Source: Chrysoperla carnea
Lineage: Eukaryota; Arthropoda; Insecta; Neuroptera; Chrysopidae
NCBI RefSeq assembly: GCF_905475395.1
Contig: NC_058337.1
Coordinates: 66,050,368-66,114,367, forward strand
Reading direction: 5' to 3'
Length of the DNA: 64,000 bases
Shown piece after piece: positions 24,431-36,472 of the stretch. The position numbers and the translations under genes are program-made. The stretch's first letter is position 1. Each line of letters opens with the position of its first letter. The notes below the pieces were generated by a model. That model had not been told where the DNA came from. It saw only the letters and a program-made list of their open reading frames with translations, and searched no databases.

Positions 24431-25630
24431 ATTGTGTGTATTCTCTTATTATTCTTTTATTGAAAGCGTTTTTCCCTCTTATAATGAAAAGTAAAGAAAA
24501 ATTTTGAAATTTTCATTCACCAATTGGATAGGAATGCTATTTTATTCCATTTAATTAAATATGAATTTTTTCGAATTTAATTATATATTCGTTTTGAAAA
24601 TGAAAATTGGGGAAATTAATGAAAATTTTGAAAAATCAAGATAGACAAAAGGGATAGATTTGAAAGTAGTACAACATATCCAAATTTCAAATTGAAATAA
24701 TATTTGGTTCAAGAGATTGGTAGAAAAAACCTTGTGTGTATTCTCTTATTATTCTTTTATTGAAAGCGTTTTTCCCTCTTATAATGAAAAGTAAAGAAAA
24801 ATTTTGAAATTTTCATTCACCAATTGGATAGGAATGCTATTTTATTCCATTTAATTAAATATGAATTTTTTCGAATTTAATTATATATTCGTTTTGAAAA
24901 TGAAAATTGGGGAAATTAATGAAAATTTTGAAAAATCAAGATAGACAAAAGGGGTAGATTTGAAAGTAGTACAACATATCCAAATTTCAAATTGAAATAA
25001 TATTTGGTTCAAGAGATTGGTAGGAAAAACCTTGTGTGTATTCTCTTATTATTCTTTTATTGAAAGCGTTTTTCCCTCTTATAATGAAAAGTAAAGAAAA
25101 ATTTTGAAATTTTCATTCACCAATTGGATAGGAATGCTATTTTATTCCATTTAATTAAATATGAATTTTTTCGAATTTAATTATATATTCGTTTTGAAAA
25201 TGAAAATTGGGGAAATTAATGAAAATTTTGAAAAATCAAGATAGACAAAAGGGGTAGATTTGAAAGTAGTACAACATATCCAAATTTCAAATTGAAATAA
25301 TATTTGGTTCAAGAGATTGGTAGGAAAAACCTTGTGTGTATTCTCTTATTATTCTTTTATTGAAAGCGTTTTTCCCTCTTATAATGAAAAGTAAAGAAAA
25401 ATTTTGACATTTTCATTCACCAATTGGATAGGAATACTATTTTATTCCATTTAATTAAATATGAATTTTTTCGAATTTAATTATTTATTCGTTTTGAAAA
25501 TGAAAATTGGGGAAATTAATGAAAATTTTGAAAAATCAAGATAGACAAAAGGGGTAGATTTGAAAGTAGTACAACATATCCAAATTTCAAATTGAAATAA
25601 TATTTGGTTCAAGAGATTGGTAGGAAAAAC
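24431..25630 (+). repeat. 300-base satellite, four tandem units
   Basis: Four head-to-tail units start at 24431, 24731, 25031 and 25331, with a period of exactly 300. Each runs from TTGTGTGTATTCTC to GATTGGTAGGAAAAAC. Units differ at only a handful of positions (for example GGGATAG against GGGGTAG), so identity exceeds 98 percent and amplification or homogenisation was recent. A diverged partial unit lies at 26837-27106. No open frame runs through the unit. Confidence 0.97.
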
Positions 25631-25633
25631 CAT

Positions 25634-25745
25634 CAAACGATTTTTTCGAATACAATTTCTTTTCCATTATAAATAACAAAGTCGCAGACTGCTTGTTAGG
25701 TAATATTTAATTGCCCTTGTATTTAATATTAAAAGAGATCCGCAT
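25634..25745 (-). pseudogene. second fragment of the YqaJ-type ORF
   Basis: About 110 bases are clearly related to 23255-23350 (shared TTTCTTTTCCATTATAAAT and AATTGCCCTTGTATTT). They begin right at the end of the satellite. This is therefore a paralogous fossil fragment, and the array lies between two copies of the same element. Confidence 0.6.
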
Positions 25746-26836
25746 CAACCTGAAATGGTTTTAAATGGACTTTAGTAAAATAATTTATATACAATTCTTG
25801 ATTTTATAAGCTTACCTTATTTTAGATCCCAATTATAATTTAAAAGTTCATATCAGCATTTATTTCATATAAGTTTAATTTTTCTTACCAATGTAAAATT
25901 TGTAAATGAGCTCATGCTGTGTGTCGTGAAGCGACCCTCATAATTTTTGAAATATAAATGTGGATTCATAATTTAATAAAAAACTAACCGATAAAACAAA
26001 TTAGCTTATCAATTTCTAAACAAAGGGTTCAGGAGATGCTGAAAATTTTCGTCCTTTTTGCCTTAAAACTAACCGTTCTCGAAATATAGCCATTTTCCCA
26101 CTTTCACATGTAAGTTAAAAAATACGTATTCGACCAATAAACACAATAAAATTTAAAAAAAAAATCATTATGGGTATAACATTTTCCAAATTCTCGAGTT
26201 TTCCCAAAATTTTGCATTGATGTTATTTGGAAAAACATTACAAGCAAGAGGTTTATGAGATGCCCAAGTTGTCCGTCTTACTCTATAATTTTAGAAACTG
26301 AAAAAATTTAAGATAATTACCTTGAATTGGACTGAACTAAACGGCTAGTAGACGCTTCAATATCAGGGAAAGTTAGATTTTCAGTCGAGCTAATAAATTA
26401 TATTATATAAAATTTGTTTTAAAAAATTGATTTAAAAACATACCTAAAAGTTTTCTGTGATCGAAACTAAACGTCTATTTATAAAAAAAAATATTATTAA
26501 ATTATGGTTAAAATAATTAGGTTATTATAATAGCAGTATAATGTACACACCTTCTATATAAAAATCCACGTCAAAATAAAACACTTTAAAATAAATTTAC
26601 ACAAAGCTTCTTCTTTAACTCTTTAACAAACTGAAAATTTTTGTCACTAAAAAATGAAAATATCACTTAAAACTCAGTGGCACTAGGAAAAGATAAAACA
26701 AACCATATTCTATATAGACAGGCATACAAGTTTAAACAGACCTAACTAAACGAGGAGAAATTGAATACACATACATACACAACGTTTTATTGCTTATATT
26801 GTAGATAGGAAGGAGAATTGTAAAAATATATAAAAT

Positions 26837-27106
26837 TGAAAGTATTTTTCCTACCAATAATGAAAAGTAAAGGAAAATTTTGAAATTTTTGCAAATGTAT
26901 ACTTTGCAAATGCTATTTGCTATGTTAAGGCTATCTCGAATTTTTTCGAATTTAATTATATATTGGTTTTGAAAATGAAAATTGGGGAAATTAATGAAAA
27001 TTTTGAAAAATCAAGCTAGACATAACAGGTAGATTTGAAAGTAGTACAACATATCCAAATTTCAAATTGAAATAATATTTGGTTCAACAGATTGGTAGGA
27101 AAAACG
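26837..27106 (+). repeat. diverged solitary unit of the 300-base satellite
   Basis: Matches the satellite from ATTGAAAG through AATGAAAAGTAAAG and, after a divergent or replaced 60-base stretch, from TTTTTTCGAATTTAATTATA to GGTAGGAAAAAC. It has the same orientation as the array, 1.2 kb away. It may be an older relative or the source unit. Confidence 0.85.
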
Positions 27107-27179
27107 ATCTAAAATTTAATACATTGATAAAAAATATGTATAGAACACCCTTAATGAACTTAAGTTTATTTAGAAAGAT

Positions 27180-27280
27180 TTGAAACATATAAATGTTATT
27201 TCTTATAAAATAATAAACAACTTTTATTTGAAATATTTTTTTCTAAACATCCCTTTTTATCCGTGAGGGGGGCGTTTCAA
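27180..27280 (+). repeat. R1 fragment
   Basis: About 100 bases resemble the internal R1 segment (ATAAACAACTTTTATTTGAA ... ATCCGTGAGG). Both ends of R1 are missing. Confidence 0.55.
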
Positions 27281-27700
27281 AAATACCTAAAAATTTTCGC
27301 AAGTATTTTCTATAATTTTTCTTATGCTTTTCTAGAATGTTTCACAAAACCATCTGGCGGATCTTTTTTTAATCTTCTGAGGAAAAACGCTAATTAAACC
27401 ATTATATTTTTAAAAAAATACTAATCAAAATATTTAACTAGCTACAAATTATAAATATTATCATATATCTTTAAATCCGGACATACAGTTTCGGTAGTGG
27501 CTAATTAAAGAATAGTCATCACCGACTGACATTTTCAAAAAGGCTTGTTTCCATAATGATCCACAAGTCACAAGTGCACTTGTTGAAAGTGAACTAGTTG
27601 GTTTTATATTTCTGGGTAGTACATATTTAAAAAAAACAAGCTATGAGACATTCAGCTTCCATTATTTACTGAGTTTTGTACTCTTTTTTCGCAAACCGTA

Positions 27701-27868
27701 CTCTTTTCAGGCACTTATGTTGCTGTTGAAAGGGTATTTTCACTAGGGAATGATTATTGCAGCAGTGAGAAGTCGCAACTTTCTGTAAAAACATTATCTG
27801 CCGTCTTAACAGTCAAATTTAATATACAAAATGAAAGTTGTTCGGATGTGGCTACATTATTAGACTAA
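27701..27868 (+). pseudogene. hAT-family transposase C-terminal fragment
   Basis: An open stretch ending in TAA at 27866 reads LFSGTYVAVERVFSLGNDY followed by CSSEKSQLSV, and ends in VATLLD. The S-x(4)-VERVFS...LS pattern is the hAT C-terminal dimerisation region (compare SNASSERVFS). No further transposase domain was found upstream, so this is a 55-residue remnant of a DNA transposon. Confidence 0.65.
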
Positions 27869-28156
27869 CATCCTCATTTAGCAAAAAAAAAACCACACTG
27901 AAGAAAAATATGTTTTTAAAAGAAAATTAAATTCTTATCGTTTTTTCTTCTTTTTTTCACCTATGAAATACTTGCAAAGTGTACTCTTTATGAACAAAAA
28001 ATAGTTGGTCACCTTACAAAAGGTAATCACTTTTTAAAATGAAAAGGTCTATTCATTTTTAGCTTGAATTATTTCTTTTTTAGGTCTAAACTAATAAACG
28101 TTATTGGCGAACGAAATTACCTAGAGATGGCTCTGGTGTGAATGCAATATGGCCGA

Positions 28157-28643
28157 TATAGAGGATTTTCGTTCAAGTTGTCAAAATAAATTTTTTTTTT
28201 TAACATGGAGAAAGCCCTGGATATTAATATTGGTGATATATTTTATCTACTTGGTGGATCAGTAAGGCCGTTGATGGAAGGAGAGGCGCTTTCTCGTTCC
28301 AAAAACTTGTTTTTCTGTGGTATCCAATCGAAGCAAAATAATTGTTTATTAATCAAATCTTCATGTTTGCAAACGTCGAACATCACCGAGAAACCTCATG
28401 AGATCTAAATCAAAGTGTTTGTAGCCAATGACAACAAAAAAATCGAATGCTATTGTTCTTGCAAAGCGGGCGCGGGAAGCAAGTGCTAGCATGTTTTTGC
28501 GACATTGTGCGACAACTGACGCCTGTAGATCTTGTTTTCCCACACTGGGGAACACCACAACGTTTTTCATTTTTGATAATTTCCATCTCAACAACAAAAA
28601 CATTCAGCACTTGTGTAGCTGTCAAAACTCAAAATCCTCTATA
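28157..28643. mobile_element. MITE-like element with 13-base terminal inverted repeats
   Basis: TATAGAGGATTTT at 28157-28169 is exactly inverted at 28631-28643. Similarity continues loosely inward (TTGTCA against TTGACAG). The 487-base body is less AT-rich than its surroundings and has no transposase motif. If TA or TATA is the target duplication, the inverted repeats proper start at GAGGATTTT. Tc1/mariner or PIF/Harbinger affinity is possible but not shown. It ends 265 bases before the SepSecS start codon. Confidence 0.65.
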
Positions 28644-28908
28644 ATAGTTTCACTAATCCTCCCTGCGCGGCGCCACCGTATGTTGCGATCGCGAATCGAT
28701 ATGTCGAATTTTAAAACGATAAAAATCATGCGATTTTAAGATGAATGTATACCGATTATTTGCTATTTACCAACCAAGTTTTTGACAGAAATAAACGTCT
28801 TAAACCTACAACAAACAGAAAATTTTAAAATTTCAATGAAAATTCTTAATTTTCCGTCTTTGTGTTTAATTAACCTGAACGAAACTAATGTGAATACGAA
28901 AAAGTGAA

Positions 28909-31900
28909 ATGAATTCGGAATCGTGGAACTTAATAAAACAATTGTTACCAGAAACTTACGTTCAACAAGCCAACAATGCAGCGAATTCAAGAGAAAATAT
29001 AATTAGAGAATTTTTACAACACGTATATTTATATTTTAATAATTTTGAAGGTTCTTAAAAATTTATTTCTATTTATTTTTAGAGAAATTGGCCAAAAAAT
29101 GGATGGAAAGATGATTTAATTGAACAATTTTTAAATGAATTAGCATCAATGGATTCGAATAATTTTTCGTCTAATTGCGGATTGGGAGAACGTGAAGCTC
29201 GTTTTGCATCTGATATTGTAGCTAGGCGACATTTTCGATTTGGCCATGGAGTTGGTCGATCTGGAAATTTAACTGAAATTCAACCAAAAGCTGCAGGTTC
29301 TAGTTTAATGTCACAGCTAGTGCATTCAATGATTCAAGATAGTATGAAATTAATGGGTAAAATGAATATATTTTTATCAGTACTGTAAAACTTTAGTAAG
29401 TTAAATTGCTACACACATGAGTCAGCCTTTAAAGGTCTTATGTCATAGATCATATTTTAACGCGAATTCTTGCCCCTGCAGGTAGGGCTGCCAAAATTCC
29501 GATTTTGGACCGCAGTCTCCTTTTCGCGGCAAAATCTCCGGTTTTTTTAAAATAAATCCCTTATAAATAAAAATTTATTATATTCAAAAAAAATTGTAAT
29601 TTTTTCGGGAAAGCGATTTTTATTAAAGACGTTTCCATACGACTAAAAGGTTAGAGATAAATTTTCGAAGATAAAAAAAATACATCCATGGCTTTCACCA
29701 CTATCCTGTCCCCAGTCTTTTAACCTCTCCCGAAATTTAACTTTAGATCCGCGCCTAACGATCTCATAATGCCTTTTGCATTGAATAAAAAAATGATATT
29801 TCTGGATTATGCTTCGTAAAAGTCAATGCACGGTTTTATTTTTTTATTTTTAGTTCAATACTTCTAAAAAAAAGTAGGATGCCAATTATCACAAGAAAAA
29901 TAAATTGTATTTTAACTAAAATTAATTAACGATTATTTCTAGGTATTCAATCCAAATTAAAATGTTTATTAGTACCAATGGCCACTGGAATGAGTTTAGT
30001 TATAAGTATGTTAACGTTAAAACATCAAAGATTCAATAGTAAATACGTTATATGGTCACGAATAGATCAAAAATCATGTTTTAAAAGTATATTAACGGCG
30101 GGATGTATTCCAATTGTTGTAAATTGTGTTAAAGATGAAACAGGTGAACTTCAAACCAATTTAAGTGAGATTGATAAACAAATAAATGAATTAGGTGCAA
30201 ATAATATTTTATGTATAATGACAACGACAAGTTGTTTTGCACCTAGAGCATGTGATTCAGTAGAAGATGTAGCCCAACTTGCAAAAAACTACGATATACC
30301 ACACGTTATAAATAATGCATATGGATTACAGAGTACTTACTGCATGCATCGGATACAAACTGCATCTAAGTAAGTGTATAGACGTTAAAATATTTGTCCT
30401 TGCAAAAGGAAAGGCGCAATAGGGAAAATTCATGTATTTTTTTTATATTTTTAATTCATTGTTTACACCGTTATAACAAAGTAAAAAATATAAATACTGT
30501 TTAAAAATGCTGTATTTAAGTGTACAAAAATATTTAAAATACATTATAATTTTGAGATATTTAAACGCAGTTTTTTGGCGCTCTCTGTTGATGACGTATA
30601 AGTACGTGATCTGTCAATTTTTGACAGTTCAATGTATAATTTACACTTTAAAAAAATAAATTTACAACACAGAATTTATACTCGTTATTATTAAGTTTTC
30701 TAATCAAAAGTCGTAGAATAGTATAATTTAATGAAATACCATATAAAATGTAAGTAATTAATATCATACAGTATGTCAACAAATTTGACAAGCCCGTACT
30801 TTGATGTCACGTCCGTATAAAAATTTGAATTTCCGTTTTAGAAATTTTTAAATGCCCTCACTGAATTTGTACTTTTATTAATTAATTTTAAGTAATTAAA
30901 AAGATATTAATTACTAAAATAATGGTTTAGTTGAAATGTCCAGTCATCACGGAAGAAAAATATTTGAACCAAATTTAAATTTCATGAATATTCCCTATTT
31001 GAGCAAGTGGCTTAGGGTTGAAATTGGATATTATTGTAGTACTTCTTTGGGTATTTGATTGACTATTTGTACATCCTAGGAAATTAGCATGTACAAATAA
31101 TACATCGGTTCCAAAAGACTGCTATATTACTCAATTTTACTGAACATAATCGAAAAATTCACAAAAATAGAAACCAAAATTAACGAATACCAACATCGTG
31201 TATGGCATAGCGGATATATAAACTGCAAAGGAACTTCTTAGAATTTTATCCTCTTTATGACTATGCTTTTGGAATGCTTTAATTACGGTACACTCATAAT
31301 TTTAATTGATACTTCTTAATGCACATATCTATAACATGACAATTAAAAATCTTTTTTTCTAGGAAAGGGCGTGTAGATGTTTTTGTGCAAAGTACAGATA
31401 AAAATTTTTTAGTTCCAGTTGGTGCAACTATTATAGCTGGATATAATGAAAAATTGATTTCGGATATAGCTAGCATTTATCCAGGTACATAATCTTAGAG
31501 CAGGTCAATTTTAAGACAATTAAAATAAATTGTATTTTTTTAAGGACGAGCATCGTCATCACCAATGATTGATTTATTTATAACTATGCTACATCTAGGG
31601 CAGAACGGATATCTAGAGTTATGTAACGCACGGAAGCGTTTACACAATTATTTAAAAGAACAAATGACTATAGTAGCTGAAGAGTTTAATGAAAAAATTA
31701 TAACCACTAAACATAATCCCATTTCTATTGGTAAGTCTTCTAATTAGGGTAGTTAGTTATCCAAATGATAAATGCATACATAGAATGAACAAGGACAAGT
31801 TATGGGGTCGCATGAGTGTCCTTGTTCAATAACTCCTGAAATCGAGATTTAATAAAAAATCGGCAAATTTGAGCAAACAAAAAACAAAAACAAACTTTTT

Positions 31901-32323
31901 AATAGAACAAAGTCTCAAACGTATATTAGAAAAAATTCAAAACGATTCGCGTATGCTTTCTGTTAAATTAATTTTTTAATATTATTCTCTAGCTTCTATC
32001 TCTGTTGTTTATCGAAAATATTTAATTGTAGTACTCTTATTACCGGATTTTTTCCAGCTATGACACTAAAATCTATAGAAACCAAAAACTTAACTCAACT
32101 TGGATCAATGTTATTTGTGCGGAATGTATCTGGGACACGTGTTGTTAAAGCCACTGACATCGTAAATATAAGTGGATTTAAATTCATTGGCTGGGGATCT
32201 CATTACGATGACTATGGAAGTCCATATTTAACTGCAGCTGCGGCAATCGGCGTTCAACAATGTGAAATTGATACATTTATTAAAAAGTTACGTGATACTT
32301 TGAGTAAAATATCAAAATTTTAG
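28909..32323 (+). CDS. SEPSECS: O-phosphoseryl-tRNA(Sec) selenium transferase (SepSecS)
   Basis: Six exons, 28909-29022, 29083-29356, 29943-30369, 31363-31484, 31545-31730 and 32058-32323, join in phase into 462 residues (human 501). This PLP enzyme converts O-phosphoseryl-tRNA(Sec) to selenocysteinyl-tRNA(Sec) with selenophosphate, the last step of selenocysteine synthesis in eukaryotes. Seen: GNCGVGERE-like [70 protein letters not shown], and [11 protein letters not shown] with the PLP lysine at residue 285. All blocks are in the family order and no break is seen. The start is the first ATG, in frame with [12 protein letters not shown]. It is convergent with the homocysteine methyltransferase gene, 261 bases apart. 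Confidence 0.96.
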
Positions 32324-32346
32324 ACATGAAAACGTGCCAGGCTCGA

Positions 32347-32352
32347 AATAAA
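32347..32352 (+). promoter_or_regulatory. poly(A) signal of SepSecS
   Basis: AATAAA 24 bases past the stop codon, inside the 261-base gap between two convergent genes. Confidence 0.4.
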
Positions 32353-32584
32353 TCCCATTCAATTTAAGTAAAAATTGTAACCATTCGGAGGTTAGTCGTT
32401 TCGTAACTCTAAATTGGATAACTCTGAATGATTCACTATTATAAATGTTAAATGGAAGGAGAACCATGATCTCTCATTTAATTCAAAAATTAAACTAAAT
32501 TTAGTACTTAAAATAATGTACATTAAATTAAAAGAATTTTAATATATTTTTTTGGTATACGTATTTTATAAATACATTAAATTA

Positions 32585-35500
32585 TTAAAAACTACTATTC
32601 AATTGATTTTGTTTATCTTCTTTCCATTTGATTAGTTCTTGTCGTATTTTCATAATTGTTGTATCATCTGTACGACAACATCCTCCAATCCATTTTACGC
32701 CCATATCTAGCCATGTTTTTACGTATTCACTAATTGGACGGCAAGTATTTTTCCCAGTCCATCTAAATAATTGATAAATATTTTAGAAAAGTAGTTTCCA
32801 TCATATTGTTCAAGTAAGTATTTTTTATGACATTTTAATGAAAATAGCGCGGACATGATTACGTTTACTCTCATAAAACGATTTTTCCCCAAAGAAATTT
32901 TAAATTGGTGATATTTCATCGACATTTGCAGATTTTGAACAACAGTAATGTAAGAGCTACTAGTGCAGCTCCTTAGCAGGAGCCTTGGTAAATATTTAAA
33001 TGATATTATTTTCGATAGGCATGGATTATTATTGTTAAATAAAAATCAATTTTCCATCACAAATAAGTTTTTTGTTTAAATTAAAGCTAACAGAGAGAAA
33101 CCTTTATTACAAAGAAAATGAACTAGTTAAATTTCGTATTAATAATAGAACTATACTAATATAGAATATCCTGTCTATTCAACTCAGTTTAAAATTCTAC
33201 CGACTGCGCAAAAATTATTTTATGTTCAAGAACTTTACTGAAAGGAAAAACCAGGTGGGCTAATGGATTATATTTTATAAAGGATGTTTTAAAAAAGTTT
33301 AATTTTATATTTTTTAAATAGTCCACATTTCTTATAGCTGCAGATTCGTTTTATTTGGCAAAAACTCTTGTTTGAAGCTTTTACAAGCTCTTTGAAGCTC
33401 TTAAAAGTAGAAGCAGACGTTGAATGTGAAGATGAAATTTAATTTATTTAATTTTAGGTTTTTGTATACCTAAATAACATAATATTAAAATTACAGACAT
33501 ACTAAAATACTTTTAAAATTTAGGATTATTACCTGTACATTTCGCAGTACTAAACGCAACCACTACCGCCAGCCAGATGGCCCAAGCTCTAACTGAAAGA
33601 GCGAGAAGAACAATATATCATAAAATCAGCCATAATAAAATTATTGTTTTGCCGACGTTGCGAGCTCCTATATCATAATATTGGAAACAAAAAGCAAGGA
33701 GAGAGAACGAGTAGGAGCTGGTTTTTTATGATGGAACACCCCATGTTTTTTCATTTCAAATCTTACAAGTATTTTAATTTAGAAAAAGTCTCTAGCTCAT
33801 CGGGAAGTTAGTTCAAAAATTCTAACCAGAGAATATATCGGTAAAGAATAGTCTCTGATGCTAACATTCATTTGAGTTTACAAATAACCTAAAGGTCATA
33901 ATCTAAATTCACAGTCACCAATATATACTATATTTTATCTATGGATCATTCTTCGATATTTTAATATTTTAACGAATTATTCAGCTTTATATATATATAT
34001 TATTGAAACATCTGTATGTAAATTATTTTGTCTTACCCATATTGTTCATCATATTCTTCACCACTATTCGGATAAACAATTAGTGGTATTGGAATCGATT
34101 CACGATTTTTGTTGATTCCATAAATTAAATCGTTTACAAATTTCGGTGATAAACAATTCACACCAACAGCAACCAATTGTTCTGGATTCAAATTATAACA
34201 AAAATTTGCTGCTGTTTGGAAATTTTCACCATTACTTAAACAAACGTTATCCTAAAACCGATAAGGTATCAGAAAGAATTCAAGGGCAATGTTTGGAAAA
34301 ATGTTACCTTACAACTAAAAGATAGCCAGGCTTTTATATTCGGATAGTTTTTAATTAATTCTACAAGTGTTTCGGCTTCTTTGAGACATGGTATGGTTTC
34401 TAATGCAAGTAAATCAACACCGGCATCTATTAAGGCGTCAATACGTTTTGCATGCCATGTTGCTAGAAAAGTTTTAGAAACATGTTGTTCATAATTTCCA
34501 GTGTACTCTGAACCATCGTGAAGACATGCTCCATACGGACCAACAGATCCAGCTATACGTATCTCTACATTTTCTATAGCAGGTTTTTTTATGTTAAGGA
34601 AAAATTTTTAATTAGTTATTTAAATTAATATAATTACTTAATTCTGGATGAGTTTCCTTAAACTTTTCAATTGCAGTTCTAGCTAAGTCTACAGCACCTT
34701 TAATCAAATTTATACTTCCAGTCTCAGTTTTATTTAAATGTTGCATGAATCCTTCTATGCTGGCTTGATAGGTAAATGTGGAAATTACGTCCGAACCAGC
34801 TAGAATAATAACAACTGGTTGAGATTTTGTACAAAACTGTTAGCAGCTATCACAACAATCTAATTTTATTGATGAAAGTTATTTTTAAACGAAAAATTTG
34901 ATTTATCTAAATATAAGTTATTTTAAATCAGAATTAAAAGATCGAAATACATAAAACGCATCAAGTATAGTGTGGTACATGACAAGTACGTTCATTTGAG
35001 TTTATAAGTGACATATTTTACGATGAAAGGTGGAAGTTCTCAGTACTCATTCTGGTCAATTGCATTTGGCCATATCTTATCGGAGAATTCCAACCATTTC
35101 CTCATTAATATTTCTACGTGGTAATCCATTACTGGACTTTATCAACTTTGTGTCGTCTTTTCTATTCAGCGTATCTTCCAAAAATATATGAACGCCAGAG
35201 TGATAACATTAGTATATATTCTTTAAAAATTTGATTTATTTTACGACGATCCATTTTTGACATAAAAAGTTTAAAACAAACGCGCTCGGTGAACCCTTGA
35301 ACAAATTAGCTTACCAATTAAAAAAAAAAAAATCAATAAACCCATTTTTATTCAATTTCATTGGAGTTTGTTGAGAAATATTAATAATTACACTTGGTAT
35401 TTCAGTAAAATAAGTGGAGTAAAAGATATGATGAATATGAAATCAACTCAGTGGCATAACAAAAAGTTTTGGAACCTTAACTTATTTGCTTACAATATTA

Positions 35501-36472
35501 TCTTTAATATGATTAGCGCTAACTTATTTTTATCTATAAGAGCCAGTGGTCGGAAGACTCATTTTTCTAGCCGGTAGTACCTACCGAATCGATCACGTTA
35601 GAAACGTGAAAAGCATCGACCAAGCTCAAAGTTGTAGTAATATGTTGTAAAAGAGTATTAGAGATTGATGTATTATATACATTGAGTAAATTGTGAATGG
35701 CTTGTTATAATTGTATGTACATTATTTAAAGTGCACAAGGGACAAAATAATAAAATCCTTTTACATGCCATGATTTTTGGTATTAGATGGCTCAGGCTAT
35801 TGGTTTAATATATGACTGTTTTTGATGACACATGCTACTTGGTTTAATAAATAACAGGACTATTGCCTCTCCATATTATGTTATATATGAATTTAAAGAA
35901 AAAAAACAAACAATTTAGGATGTTATAACTAAGATGAAGTTTATAATATTCATAGTTTATTAACACGGTTACTATAAGTTTAACTTGGTAGAAGTTTTAC
36001 GTGACTGATTTAATAGGTAGGTACAACCGGTTAAAAAAAGGAGTTACCATTTCATGTATAGCAAGCATAAATATCATATGATAATAAGTTTAAGAGAGTA
36101 ATTGACGAAAATAAAAGCTTTGTTTAAATACCGCATGTCTACCGGCCACTCTAAGCCAATTAGATCATTCGAGTTTTGTTTTTTTTTTTCATTTGGAAAA
36201 TCCATTCAACCCTATTTTTACGCCACTATAACACATTAATAATTAGCTAAACATTTTTTTCAACAACTACATCTATATTATTACGTAACAGTTAATATTA
36301 AACCTTCTAAAAAATCCAAATGCGCTTGTATTATTATCTCAGGATTTGTTTCTAAGAATCGAGATGTCCATAAAGGATCTCCATCAGGATTCACAGCTCC
36401 ATGTTTACTTATTTGCATCGAAGCACTACCATCTATTATTGTAATAACAGGAAAATCATTTGTAACAGACAT
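32585..36472 (-). CDS. homocysteine S-methyltransferase
   Basis: Five exons, 36304-36472, 34638-34799, 34308-34573, 34037-34251 and 32585-32762, join in phase into 329 residues, normal for the family. The enzyme methylates homocysteine to methionine, probably using S-methylmethionine or AdoMet as donor, in the cytosol. Seen: IIDGSASMQ near the N-terminus, AGSVGPYGA, LALETIP, VGVNC with a zinc-binding cysteine at 232, VYPNSGEEYD, and IGGCC with the other two zinc cysteines at 299-300. Odd: the usual TNTYQAS motif reads TFTYQAS, so a normally conserved asparagine is phenylalanine. Intron 4 (32763-34036) and intron 1 (34800-36303) exceed 1 kb. It is divergent from ARPC5 across 1.55 kb. Confidence 0.93.

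Noticed and set aside
24431-25630. CRISPR-like array
   Set aside because: Repeats are directly contiguous 300-base units with no unique spacers, in a eukaryotic setting.
26321-26389. Possible 69-base minus-strand exon (AG acceptor, consensus GTAATT donor, readable TFPDIEASTSRLVQSN)
   Set aside because: A single small exon-like stretch with no partner exons or known homologue; could be a transposon remnant or chance.
28205-28739. Several overlapping open frames of 65-103 codons on both strands
   Set aside because: They lie inside or across the end of the MITE, are antisense to each other and show no domain.
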